Below are positions 8,147 through 17,377 of a stretch of DNA of 64,000 bases, piece after piece; positions within the stretch are counted from its first letter, which is position 1, and every line of letters begins with the position of its first letter. The stretch lies in contig CASFRV010000005.1 in the NCBI GenBank assembly GCA_949297215.1, positions 1 through 64,000 on the forward strand. Direction: 5' to 3'. This stretch comes from an uncultured Bacteroidales bacterium. Its GTDB lineage: Bacteria > Bacteroidota > Bacteroidia > Bacteroidales > Bacteroidaceae. Below the pieces are notes generated by a model. The model worked only from the letters and a program-made list of their open reading frames with translations. It had not been told where the DNA came from and did not search any database. The translations under genes were made by a program, and so were the position numbers.

Positions 8147-9252
8147 AAATAGGAATACTCACCTTTCACTATGCTCACAACTATGGAGCCATGCTTCAAG
8201 CCTACGCCTTGGTCACAATGCTAAAAGATTGGGGCCACGACGTTAAAATCATAGATTACAGAGTGCCTTCCATCGAATACGTCTACCAAAAAAGGAGCTT
8301 TCCGAAGCTCGTCGGTTTCTTTGTGTCTCAGCACAATGCTTTTCCCATTGCATTTCTGAAAGCCATCAAATATTATCCGAATGAACGCCGAAAGAAGTCA
8401 CTAAAATGGGAAAGATTTGAAAAGTTCAGCCAGCGCTATTTACCTAAGACCCATCGCGTCTTCAAGCCGGCGGATATAACAAATGATGACGTCGATGTCG
8501 TTATTTGCGGCAGCGACCAAATTTGGAACGCCAAAATCACAAAGGGACTGAATCGTCTATATTTTAGCGATGGAATAGATTCACGCATACGTAGAGTCGC
8601 TTACGCCGCAAGCGCCGGCGGAGGAAGCATCGACAAAGCGAATGAGCAAAGCTTTATAAAACTTTGCACCAATTTTAATCTCATCAGTGTAAGAGAGAAA
8701 AGCTTGTCCACATATATGAACAGGCTCTCCATCCCGAACATCGTCGTTTCCGACCCAGTTTTTCTACTTAAAAAAGAGCAATGGAAAGAGCTTGCAGTTT
8801 TACCCGCAGAAAAAGATTATGTCCTAACCTATTCTTTCGGAGAACCACAAGGCTTTTTCGATAAAGCCTTGGAAATAGCCCGCCTCATGAAAAAGCAACT
8901 TATCTGTTTCTCTTTTAAAAAGAAACAATTACCCAAAGAAATCGTCCAAGTCTACAATGGCGGACCGCGAGAGTTTCTTGGATATTTCTTAAACGCGTCG
9001 TTCGTAATGACCAATTCTTTCCATGGCACAGCTTTCTCTGTTTTACTAAACAAGCCCTTCTTCAGCGTCCTTCCTCAAAACGGTGGCGAGCGCGTCTGCT
9101 CCCTGCTGGAAAAGGCCGGGCTCAGCGACAGAATCATTCAGCCCGACACGCCTATATCATCAATCAGCCCCATAGATTTCAATGCCGTAACAAAGCGGCT
9201 CTCATCCTTTATTGACAACTCACGCTTTTTCTTACAACAATCTATAAAATAA
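8143..9252 (+). CDS. Polysaccharide pyruvyl transferase family protein, copy 1
   Basis: This 369-residue member of the WcaK/CsaB pyruvyl-transferase family has the typical opening MKIGILTFHYAHNYGAMLQA, the central CGSDQIWNA motif, and the late MTNSFHGTAFSVLL motif containing the conserved histidine. The family adds pyruvyl ketals from phosphoenolpyruvate to sugars, giving acidic residues. It overlaps the FrhB-like gene by 4 bp (ATGA), which implies translational coupling and a joint role. A second such pair lies at 10392-12691. Confidence 0.88.
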   Translation: MKIGILTFHYAHNYGAMLQAYALVTMLKDWGHDVKIIDYRVPSIEYVYQKRSFPKLVGFFVSQHNAFPIAFLKAIKYYPNERRKKSLKWERFEKFSQRYLPKTHRVFKPADITNDDVDVVICGSDQIWNAKITKGLNRLYFSDGIDSRIRRVAYAASAGGGSIDKANEQSFIKLCTNFNLISVREKSLSTYMNRLSIPNIVVSDPVFLLKKEQWKELAVLPAEKDYVLTYSFGEPQGFFDKALEIARLMKKQLICFSFKKKQLPKEIVQVYNGGPREFLGYFLNASFVMTNSFHGTAFSVLLNKPFFSVLPQNGGERVCSLLEKAGLSDRIIQPDTPISSISPIDFNAVTKRLSSFIDNSRFFLQQSIK

Positions 9253-9259
9253 AACCCCG

Positions 9260-10414
9260 ATGAATATACTGTTTGTCTTAACGTCTCTTGACCCATACCG
9301 CGGCGGTGTACAAAGGGTTACATGGGTTTTGTCGGAATATTTTCGACAGAAAGGCTTCGACACCTTTTTTGCTTACGATTTAGTAGATTATGACAGAATA
9401 GAAGCAGACCATAAAATAAAAATAGACTATTCCTTACCCTTTGAGGAAATCTATCAGCAGTTAGAAAATTTCGTAGTAAAAAACAAAATTGATATTATCA
9501 TCAATCAAGACAGGAAAAATGCCAAACTGCTAACAGCTTATGCAAAGATAAAAGCGAAAAGAGCATGCAAAATCATACATTGCCTGCACAATGCTCCCGA
9601 CTACTTTAAGCATGTAAAACTTACCCCCGTTCAGCGGATAAAAAAATGGGGATTCCGTCTCATTCACTCATACGACCACGTCATTAAAGCGCAACAAGAA
9701 GCCTATAACGTGGCTGATTATGTCGTACTGCTGTCCGACTCTTTCATACCAGACTACATCAACCTGTATCATATCCCCAACCGCAAAAAGGTTGGAGCCA
9801 TTTCAAACCCACTTTCCTTTCATACCGATATATCAGATGACTTTTCCATAGAAAAAGAACATACTGTTTTAATCGTTGCACGTCTGGAAGAAAGACAAAA
9901 GAACATAAAAGCAGCCCTTCGCATATGGAAAGAAGTGGAAGCCACACAAGAAACAGACTGGAAGCTGTTGCTGGCAGGATATGGCCCTGATGAAGCAGAA
10001 ATCCTTCGTTATGCAACGAAACTGCAATTAAAAAGATTTTCATTCATCGGACGTATCGACAAGCCTGAAACATTATACAAAAAAGCCTCTGTTTTCATGA
10101 TGACGTCCAATTACGAGGGCTTCGGAATGACGCTGACCGAAGCTTTGCAATATGGCTGCATACCTATTGCATTCAACACATACAGTGCCGTCAAAGATAT
10201 CATACAAGACGGAAATAACGGCTATCTGATAGCACCGGGCGATGAAAAAACCTATGCCTGTAAGATTCTGTCGCTCATTCACGACGAAAAGCTACGCTCT
10301 GCTTTAATGCAGAACGGCTTGAACAGCATTGCCAAATTCCAAATAGAAGCCATTGGCCAGCAATGGCTGGATCTCTTCAAATCGCTGTCAAATGAAGAAC
10401 ATATCGTCCGTTAA
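9260..10414 (+). CDS. Glycosyltransferase, GT4 family
   Basis: This 384-residue GT-B enzyme has the N-terminal glycine-rich acceptor loop DPYRGGVQRV, the linker VARLEERQKN that opens the donor domain at about residue 210, and the GT4 E-x7-E block YEGFGMTLTEALQYG. It probably transfers a sugar from an activated donor to the growing lipid-linked repeat unit on the cytoplasmic face. The specific sugar cannot be read from sequence. The 3' end overlaps the next FrhB-like gene by 23 bp. Local GC is the lowest in the locus (about 35 percent in one line I counted). Confidence 0.88.
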   Translation: MNILFVLTSLDPYRGGVQRVTWVLSEYFRQKGFDTFFAYDLVDYDRIEADHKIKIDYSLPFEEIYQQLENFVVKNKIDIIINQDRKNAKLLTAYAKIKAKRACKIIHCLHNAPDYFKHVKLTPVQRIKKWGFRLIHSYDHVIKAQQEAYNVADYVVLLSDSFIPDYINLYHIPNRKKVGAISNPLSFHTDISDDFSIEKEHTVLIVARLEERQKNIKAALRIWKEVEATQETDWKLLLAGYGPDEAEILRYATKLQLKRFSFIGRIDKPETLYKKASVFMMTSNYEGFGMTLTEALQYGCIPIAFNTYSAVKDIIQDGNNGYLIAPGDEKTYACKILSLIHDEKLRSALMQNGLNSIAKFQIEAIGQQWLDLFKSLSNEEHIVR

Positions 10415-11591
10415 CGACTGCTATGGTTGCGGCGTCTGCGCCAAAAGCTGCCCGAAGCACATTATTTCCATAGCGCTCAACCCTAAGGGATTCTACGCTC
10501 CTCTGATTAAAGAAATTGATAAGTGCATCGACTGCGGCATCTGCCTTGACGTGTGCGCTTACGTTCACGACGACCTGTCGGTACAGAACCGCCCGCTCGC
10601 CGGCTATGCTGCATGGAGCAACGACGACGCCACCCGCCAGCAATGCTCTTCCGGTGGCGTTGGATTTGAAATTGCCCGAGCCGCACTTGCAGAAGGATAT
10701 GAAGTCTGCGGAGTAAGATATAATGCCGAGAAAAACCGCGCAGAACACTTCATAGCCTCATCTCCCGAAGAGCTCTTGGCCACCATGGGCAGCAAATATA
10801 TTCAAAGCTACACCGTTGACGGCTTCACAGCTATCGAACGGAACAAGAAATATTTGGTCGTTGGCACGCCCTGCCAGATCGATTCTTTCCGACGCTACAT
10901 GCAGCGCTACAAGCTTCGTGAAGACCTTTTTATTTTGATGGACTTTTTCTGTCATGGAACGCCCTCAAAACTTATTTGGGACAAATACCTTGAAAAGGTC
11001 AACAAGGAGAAGAAAAAAATAGTTTCCGCCTCGTGGAGAAACAAACAAACAGGATGGCATGACTCATGGGCCATTTCTTTAAAATTCTCAGAACGGGGAA
11101 ACGATGTAAGCAAGTCTGCTCCCGACTACATCTGCCGCTATTCGAAGGGCGACATGTTTTTCACCTTATTTTTGAGCGATGGGTGCTTTGGAAAGGCCTG
11201 CTACGACCGTTGCAAATATAAATATGACCACTCGGCAGCCGACATTCGCATCGGCGACCTGTGGGGAAGCAAATATAGGAAAGAGGAGAAAGGCGTATCG
11301 GGAGTCGTTGCTTTCACGCCACAAGGAAAAGATCTCTTGAAAACAGCCAATTGCACCTTCAGGGAAGAAGATTTTACGGTTGTGGCCGAAGGGCAAATGA
11401 AAAAAGCGCCAGCAAAAGGTAAGCTTTATAAAGAGCTGCAATCGGTCATGATGCGCGAAAGCTTCAACATTGACGAACTATACACCATCGTTCAACGATA
11501 CAGAAAAAAGAGGCAGCTCATAGGACGCCTGACCCATCCCTCCCGAACTGCCAAAAATTTAATCAAACGCTTGATCAAGAAATCACGATGA
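10392..11591 (+). CDS. FrhB-like iron-sulfur protein, copy 2
   Basis: The 399-residue protein shares the architecture of the gene at 6971. It has two ferredoxin motifs near the N-terminus (CYGCGVCAKSCP and CIDCGICLDVC), then an FrhB domain with VGTPCQIDSF, DFFCHGTPSK and the block RIGDLWGSKY. Sequence identity with copy 1 looks moderate, so the duplication is old or the two were acquired separately. It overlaps the upstream glycosyltransferase and, by ATGA, the downstream pyruvyl transferase. Confidence 0.86.
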   Translation: MKNISSVNDCYGCGVCAKSCPKHIISIALNPKGFYAPLIKEIDKCIDCGICLDVCAYVHDDLSVQNRPLAGYAAWSNDDATRQQCSSGGVGFEIARAALAEGYEVCGVRYNAEKNRAEHFIASSPEELLATMGSKYIQSYTVDGFTAIERNKKYLVVGTPCQIDSFRRYMQRYKLREDLFILMDFFCHGTPSKLIWDKYLEKVNKEKKKIVSASWRNKQTGWHDSWAISLKFSERGNDVSKSAPDYICRYSKGDMFFTLFLSDGCFGKACYDRCKYKYDHSAADIRIGDLWGSKYRKEEKGVSGVVAFTPQGKDLLKTANCTFREEDFTVVAEGQMKKAPAKGKLYKELQSVMMRESFNIDELYTIVQRYRKKRQLIGRLTHPSRTAKNLIKRLIKKSR

Positions 11592-12691
11592 AAATAAGGA
11601 CCATCACTTGTCACGACGTATACAACTACGGAGCATCGCTGCAAGCATACGCCTTGCAGCAATACTTGGAAACGAAAGGGCATGATGTAAAAATAATAGA
11701 TTACAAACCCGACTACATGCGCGTGCACTACAAATTTTGGCACGTTCCTCCAAGCTCGCGCTACTACACGCGCGCCATGCGTAATCCCATTCTGCGCTTT
11801 TTCCTTTGCTGCTATTTCGCTCCAAAACGCTTCAACACAATAGGACGCAAATGGAAATTTGATAAGTTCCGCCGCAACTACCTTCATCTCACCCGTCGAT
11901 ACAACAGCTACGCCGAGCTGCAAGCCGCTCCACCTTCTGCCGACGTATATATAGCAGGCAGCGACCAGATATGGAACTGCGCGCTACCCAATGGTAAAGA
12001 CCCCGCCTATTTTCTTCAATTCGGGAGGAAAGCAACACAACGCATATCGTATGCAGCCAGCTTTGCCATCCCTGAAATCCCAACAGAACACCAGAAGCAA
12101 ATGAGCAATTGGCTCAAATGCTTTGACGCCATATCGGTGAGAGAGCACACCGGGCTATCTATCCTTCACTCAATGGGATTGGAAGGTGTTGAAGTGATTG
12201 ACCCCGTGTTTCTCCTCAAAGGCCATCAATGGAAAGCTTTTGCAGGAAGTAAACAGCTAATCGATAAAAAGTATCTCCTCGTTTATGATTTGTATCTGAA
12301 TGACACACGTTTACAGCACGAAGCCGAACGTATCTCTTCTGAGCAAGGACTTAAACTTGTAGCAGTTGACGCCAACGTCAAATGCCCTTATGCGCAAATC
12401 AACATCTCTGATGCGGGGCCGCAGGAGTTTGTCAATCTCATTTCACATGCAGAATACGTTTTGAGCAATTCGTTTCATGCCACGGCTTTTGCCTTGATGC
12501 TCAACCGGCCATTCGCTGTTTTCTATAAATATGCCAACATATCCCGCATGGCCGACATCCTTCATCACCTTGGGGCAGACAACAGTCTGAATCCAAGCAC
12601 TCCCTGCTATGAATTCGACTGGAACGAAATAAACCGCCGCATCCAAACCATGCGTGAAAACAGTATCCAATATCTGACCGAACATCTGTAA
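11588..12691 (+). CDS. Polysaccharide pyruvyl transferase family protein, copy 2
   Basis: The 367-residue protein opens MKIRTITCHDVYNYGASLQA and carries AGSDQIWNC and LSNSFHATAFALML, the three family landmarks also seen in copy 1. It is coupled to the FrhB-like gene by a 4-bp overlap. Two divergent pairs in one operon suggest two separately modified sugars, or one modification requiring two steps. The acceptor cannot be read from sequence. Confidence 0.88.
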   Translation: MKIRTITCHDVYNYGASLQAYALQQYLETKGHDVKIIDYKPDYMRVHYKFWHVPPSSRYYTRAMRNPILRFFLCCYFAPKRFNTIGRKWKFDKFRRNYLHLTRRYNSYAELQAAPPSADVYIAGSDQIWNCALPNGKDPAYFLQFGRKATQRISYAASFAIPEIPTEHQKQMSNWLKCFDAISVREHTGLSILHSMGLEGVEVIDPVFLLKGHQWKAFAGSKQLIDKKYLLVYDLYLNDTRLQHEAERISSEQGLKLVAVDANVKCPYAQINISDAGPQEFVNLISHAEYVLSNSFHATAFALMLNRPFAVFYKYANISRMADILHHLGADNSLNPSTPCYEFDWNEINRRIQTMRENSIQYLTEHL

Positions 12692-12692
12692 T

Positions 12693-14051
12693 ATGCTATA
12701 CACGTTATTAATCATTTGGTGGGTTGTATGCGGCATACTTATTCTGCGAAGCTCAGGCGTAAAAAGGCTTTGCTTCTATTTCTTAGGCATTTTGTATGTC
12801 CCGGCAACCATAGATATCATCCCACAGTCGATGCTGATGGGACATTTCTTCTACGCCACGATGTTCATCCTCTCAATGATACTCTATAATGAGTTCAAAC
12901 TGAAGACATTTACCTCCTGCCCGCTATTCAGCATCTTAGGCTGGGTTTTCGTCTCCTATTTATTGATCGGGCTTTTCGATGAACGCGTATCAACTCCCCT
13001 CAGCATTTATCGAGCCATCCATGCCTTCTGCGGCTCATACTTTCTTTTTTATCTCGGATGGGTTTCCATCAATCAAAAAGACAGAAATTATAGATTCTTA
13101 GGGAGCGTACCTGGACATGACGGAGACTACAATATATTTTTCCGCACTATTCTTCCCCTAACGCTGCTCATGACCCTTTTCGGACTGTATACAGGTCTGA
13201 CACACACCAATCCAATTCTTGATGCAGTCGGCTTGGAAGACCGCTTCTTAATGGAAAGTAATGAAGACACGTATAGAGGGTTTCGCGTAACGGCCATGTG
13301 CATTTCTTCCTCTGTATATGGTTTGGTATGTGCCACTCTTTTTCTTTGCTCCTTTTTCACTACAAAACATAAAAGTATCTTACGCTGGCTGGCATTGGGA
13401 TTGCTGCTCATCAACCTGATATTATCCGCAACCCGAGCTGCCATCATTCCTTTCATCATAGGACTGTTTGTTTTTATCCTTATTCATAAAGGAATTACAG
13501 GAATCTTACGGACTTTTATCATCATCCTTATTACTGTTCTTTTCCTGTTTCCCTTACTGCCAAGTTCCGTAACAGACTACTTTTCGCAAATGACAGACTC
13601 TATCTCTGACGTTATCTTACCAGGAGGCACCGGCGGTTCAAAATATGGAGGAAGTAGCGTTGACGCTCGAGAGATGCAAATAATAACTGCGATGGAGTAC
13701 CTCAAAGAAAAGCCATTTTTCGGGCATGGTTTCGGTTACTATGGAGAGGTGCTCTCACAAGGAGAAAAATTTGAAGGTCTGCTTGGTATGGAAAGCTACT
13801 TATGCTTCATGGGCGTGGAAAGAGGCCTCGTTAATTTCTGCGTGGAAATCATATTCTACATATGCAGTTTCTATTACTTCATTAAAAACCGCGTTTACAA
13901 CAGATTGTACGCTGATTTAGGCATAGCATTGCTGACCATGTTTATCCCATTCTTGATTTTTGCATGGGTGGGCGGTTGCTGGTTCTTCTTCATGCCCGTT
14001 TTAGGATATGTAGCGAAAGTTGTTTACCTAAGTAAGTTCCGCCAATTCTAA
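12693..14051 (+). CDS. O-antigen/capsule polymerase (Wzy-like)
   Basis: This 452-residue, very hydrophobic protein has about ten or more membrane segments and a large periplasmic loop around residues 280-380. That loop contains SATRAAIIPF just before it and FFGHGFGYYGEV within it, the usual O-antigen ligase/polymerase (PF04932-like) landmarks. It would join repeat units on the periplasmic side after export by the Wzx-like flippase at 5443. It starts 1 bp after the pyruvyl transferase stop. Wzy proteins have little conserved sequence, so the assignment rests on topology and position. Confidence 0.8.
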   Translation: MLYTLLIIWWVVCGILILRSSGVKRLCFYFLGILYVPATIDIIPQSMLMGHFFYATMFILSMILYNEFKLKTFTSCPLFSILGWVFVSYLLIGLFDERVSTPLSIYRAIHAFCGSYFLFYLGWVSINQKDRNYRFLGSVPGHDGDYNIFFRTILPLTLLMTLFGLYTGLTHTNPILDAVGLEDRFLMESNEDTYRGFRVTAMCISSSVYGLVCATLFLCSFFTTKHKSILRWLALGLLLINLILSATRAAIIPFIIGLFVFILIHKGITGILRTFIIILITVLFLFPLLPSSVTDYFSQMTDSISDVILPGGTGGSKYGGSSVDAREMQIITAMEYLKEKPFFGHGFGYYGEVLSQGEKFEGLLGMESYLCFMGVERGLVNFCVEIIFYICSFYYFIKNRVYNRLYADLGIALLTMFIPFLIFAWVGGCWFFFMPVLGYVAKVVYLSKFRQF

Positions 14052-14110
14052 ACTGTAAAATTTCTATTACCGACCAAGGGCTAATTTTTTCTATAAACTG
14101 AACTCCAAGC

Positions 14111-15199
14111 ATGAAAAAGATCCATTTCGTTTTGGGAGACGGCACCTATCCCGACCATATAGGAGGGATGGAAATCTTCAATTATTATCTTATCAAAGAA
14201 CTGCAAAAAGATTATGCCATCTCCTACTCTGCATACAAACGGTTGAACTTCCCGGGGCCGACGTTGCATCGCTTCTTAAAAATCAAACCTACAAAAGTCA
14301 GCTTCCCCGTTCAGCTGTTCTTCTACCTGCTGTTCCATCCCGGGCGGACATTGATTTTTTCTTATTCCGCAGCGCATTGGTTGGTCTGGTATCTCTACAC
14401 GCTCGTAGCCCGCATCCTCCGTCTCGACTATATCGTAGTCATCCATTACGGTAAAGAGCCACCGGCTACACATCAAAAAGTTTACCAAAACTTTTTCCAA
14501 CAGGCGAAGCACGTCGTGGCCGTATCAGAAAACATCAAGAAGGAATACGACGAGCAGTTTCACCTTAACTGTACGATCATATTCCCCCTCGTACCGTTCA
14601 AAAAGAACGAGACGCCCAAGAACGAGCTCCGCCGGCGCTACGGCATACCCGCAGATGCGTTCGTCGTCTGCATGGTTGGCACCATCAAAGAAATGAAAAA
14701 CCCGCAAACTGTTGTTGAAGCGTTAGCTAAACTGCCCACCGACATCATCAATCGCCACAACCCGCACATCGTTTATGCGGGTACGGGTCCGGGAGTGAAC
14801 CATTTGAAAGAAATCATCGCCCACTTGGGGCTGCAAGAGCGTTGCCACCTGTTGGGCTTTGTTCCCAAAGAACAAACTGACGAAGTTTACGCCCTTTCCG
14901 GCGCTTACGTCATAGCTTCCGATTTCGAAGGCACCTCCGTTTCGTTGCTCGAAGCCATGTTCAACGGTTTGCCCGTCATTGCATCGCGTGCACCGGGCAT
15001 CACCAACACCATTTCCGAGGATGAAGAATGCCTCATGTTCCAGCCACGCAACTCCGATGAACTAAAAACACAATTACTGGCCATCATGACAAATCCCACT
15101 CATGCCGAAGAAAAAGGTAAAGCAGCTCGCTCCCGCTATAAGCGCGATTACGACTTTCACAACGTCATTAAATCGTATATGAAAATCATAAATGATTAA
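14111..15199 (+). CDS. Glycosyltransferase, GT4 family
   Basis: This 362-residue GT-B fold protein has the N-terminal glycine-rich region YPDHIGGMEIFNYYL, the domain linker VCMVGTIKEMKNPQTV, and the C-terminal donor-site motif SDFEGTSVSLLEAMFNG with the paired glutamates of GT4. It probably adds one sugar of the repeat unit. It follows Wzy after a 59-bp gap and is followed 23 bp later by another GT4 gene, so it continues the same operon. Confidence 0.88.
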   Translation: MKKIHFVLGDGTYPDHIGGMEIFNYYLIKELQKDYAISYSAYKRLNFPGPTLHRFLKIKPTKVSFPVQLFFYLLFHPGRTLIFSYSAAHWLVWYLYTLVARILRLDYIVVIHYGKEPPATHQKVYQNFFQQAKHVVAVSENIKKEYDEQFHLNCTIIFPLVPFKKNETPKNELRRRYGIPADAFVVCMVGTIKEMKNPQTVVEALAKLPTDIINRHNPHIVYAGTGPGVNHLKEIIAHLGLQERCHLLGFVPKEQTDEVYALSGAYVIASDFEGTSVSLLEAMFNGLPVIASRAPGITNTISEDEECLMFQPRNSDELKTQLLAIMTNPTHAEEKGKAARSRYKRDYDFHNVIKSYMKIIND

Positions 15200-15222
15200 T
15201 TCTTTGCAAGCTACCACACCCC

Positions 15223-16308
15223 ATGAAAATCATACAACTCGTTTATTCCCTCTGCTCGGGCGGAGCAGAGAAGTTCGTGGTCGATCTCTCCAACGAGATG
15301 GCGCGGCGCGGGCACGACGTTACCCTTTGCATGTTGCTCGACGATGCACCGGAGGGCCGGGCCTTCAACAAACAGTTTCTCTCGCCCGCCGTTCGCTTCC
15401 GCTCCCTGCACTTTGAGCGCGGTTTCTCGCTTGGCAAGGTGCGGGCCGTCGAAAAGTTCATCCTCGGCGAAAGGCCCGACGTTGTCCACTGCCATCTCAA
15501 CGTCATACCCTACGTTTTCCGTCTGGCCATGACGCGGCGTAAGATCAGGTTCTTCCACACGCTGCACAGCGTGGCCGAAAAAGCCAGCGGAGCGTCGGCA
15601 CAAAAGCGCATCAACCGCTTTTTCTACGCCCGGCGGTGGATACGTCCCGTCACGATCTCGCGCCTCTGCCAGGAATCGTTCGTCCGCTTCTACCACCTGC
15701 CCCCCGCTCCGCACATCGACAACGGCCGTTCCACCGTGGCACCGTCGGCCGCCCTATCCGCTGTAAGGCAAGAAGTGGACGGCTACAAAGCTACCGCTTC
15801 CACTCCCGTTTTCATCCACGTGGCCCGGTGCGATGCCCTGAAAAACCAACACCTGCTCGTTTCCACGTTCAACCGCCTTGACAAAGAGGGTACCGACTTC
15901 TGCCTGCTCGTTCTTGGGGCCGGCTACGGCAGCGACGAAGGCAGACGGTTGCAACAGGCCGCGTGCAACAAAATCCATTTCCTCGGCGAAAAGGGCAACG
16001 TGGGCGACTATCTGCTCTGCGCCGACGCGTTCTGCCTGACTTCGCGCTTCGAAGGCCTGCCCATCAGTCTGCTCGAAACCCTCTCCTGCGGGCTCACCCC
16101 CGTCTGCACCGCCGTGGGCGGCATCCCCGACGTTGTCACCGACGGCGAAACGGGCTATCTCTCAGCCGTCAGCGAAGAAGCCTATCACCAAGCCCTCCTC
16201 CGCTTCCTCCACCGGCGCATCGAACCCGAAAAGCTCAAAGCACATTTCCGCGCCAACTATTCCATCGCCGTTTGCGCCGAAAAATATTTAGCACTCTTCC
16301 AAAAGTAA
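15223..16308 (+). CDS. Glycosyltransferase, GT4 family
   Basis: The 361-residue protein has the GT4 features SLCSGGAEKFVVDLS (acceptor loop), VHCHLNVIPY, HVARCDALKNQHLL (domain linker), and SRFEGLPISLLETLSCG (donor-site E-x7-E). Here the GC content returns to the high value of the chromosome, in contrast to the genes at 7-14 kb. The likely role is transfer of a sugar to the lipid-linked repeat unit; specificity is unknown. Confidence 0.89.
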   Translation: MKIIQLVYSLCSGGAEKFVVDLSNEMARRGHDVTLCMLLDDAPEGRAFNKQFLSPAVRFRSLHFERGFSLGKVRAVEKFILGERPDVVHCHLNVIPYVFRLAMTRRKIRFFHTLHSVAEKASGASAQKRINRFFYARRWIRPVTISRLCQESFVRFYHLPPAPHIDNGRSTVAPSAALSAVRQEVDGYKATASTPVFIHVARCDALKNQHLLVSTFNRLDKEGTDFCLLVLGAGYGSDEGRRLQQAACNKIHFLGEKGNVGDYLLCADAFCLTSRFEGLPISLLETLSCGLTPVCTAVGGIPDVVTDGETGYLSAVSEEAYHQALLRFLHRRIEPEKLKAHFRANYSIAVCAEKYLALFQK

Positions 16309-16315
16309 ATCAGCT

Positions 16316-17284
16316 ATGGAACACTATAAAGATCTTGAAGAAAAGGCTGGACACTTTCTTCAGTCCAGAACCATCAATACGCCCGAAGAGCTCGATGCGG
16401 CAGTAGTCGAACTTGAGAAGTTGAAGAGTAACAAAAAACTGCACTCCATGTTCCGCGGCGTGCATGAGGCTAAATACAAACTGTATAGCTCGTTCCAGCG
16501 CATGTGGTTCGACCGCAATCTCGGTGAAACGGGCACCGACCCCTATCTGTTAGTGCAAAACATGATTAATGCCTGCCTCGATCCCCAGCATGTTCTTTCT
16601 AAATATCTGAAACAGCTTGGCGTCGTCTGCAACGACTGGCTCATTCTCTCTTTTCTGCAACACTACGGCGGCGCCTCGCCTTTACTCGATTTTTCGAAAA
16701 ATTTCCTTGTGGCTCTCTATTTCCTCTGTAAAAACATGAAGTTGCAGTATAGCGACCAATTTATCAGCCATTACGCTTCTATCTATTATTATAAAGGCGT
16801 CGACGCTGCTCAAAGCTTTCGTCCCCTGCACAGAAAAGCTGAAAATGTAGTGGCAGCCAACCTGGCCGTTGACAAATTCGACGTATGGAAAAACGAACTC
16901 AGTTTCTCCAACGTCATGCAGCGTCCACCGGCATCCGAACCTCTCATCATATCAGTCTACAATGACGCCTCTGAGATAAGAACACCCAACGGCGAACCCG
17001 CTACCTACTTCACCGCTGCCAACATCAACGTAACGAGCCAAGAGGGTGAGTTCATCTGCAATATGGATATGGAGCAACCGCTCGAAGATGTTTTTCAAAA
17101 AGACGGAAAGAAATACCTCTGCTGCCTCAACATCCATAAAGGCCTCCGAGAATACATCATCCAAAAACACCTCGAAGGCAGTTTGGAACGAAACGACAGC
17201 CTTTACTTCCCGTCTGAAGAACAAATTGCCAAAGAGGCGCTCGAACGCACACTAAAAAACATCAACTTGGCTAAAACGGAGTAA
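16316..17284 (+). CDS. FRG-domain protein within the glycan operon
   Basis: The 322-residue protein carries a FRG domain: the namesake SMFRGVHEAKYKLYSSFQR around residues 43-62, and the second block LQHYGGASPLLDFSKNFLVA with a conserved histidine and aspartate. FRG proteins are of poorly known function and are often found in accessory regions. No signal peptide or membrane segment is seen, so it is probably cytoplasmic. Its base composition is AT-richer than both neighbours. It starts 7 bp after a glycosyltransferase gene and is followed by a 93-bp gap, so it probably rides on the operon transcript. It is not an obvious glycan enzyme. Confidence 0.8.
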   Translation: MEHYKDLEEKAGHFLQSRTINTPEELDAAVVELEKLKSNKKLHSMFRGVHEAKYKLYSSFQRMWFDRNLGETGTDPYLLVQNMINACLDPQHVLSKYLKQLGVVCNDWLILSFLQHYGGASPLLDFSKNFLVALYFLCKNMKLQYSDQFISHYASIYYYKGVDAAQSFRPLHRKAENVVAANLAVDKFDVWKNELSFSNVMQRPPASEPLIISVYNDASEIRTPNGEPATYFTAANINVTSQEGEFICNMDMEQPLEDVFQKDGKKYLCCLNIHKGLREYIIQKHLEGSLERNDSLYFPSEEQIAKEALERTLKNINLAKTE

Positions 17285-17377
17285 CCTCAACAGTAAGCTC
17301 CACCATACTTTAAATCAAAGTTCGCCGCTCGCTTTTCGTAACATACATAACTTCTCTTACTAAGTTTTTCCCTCAAC

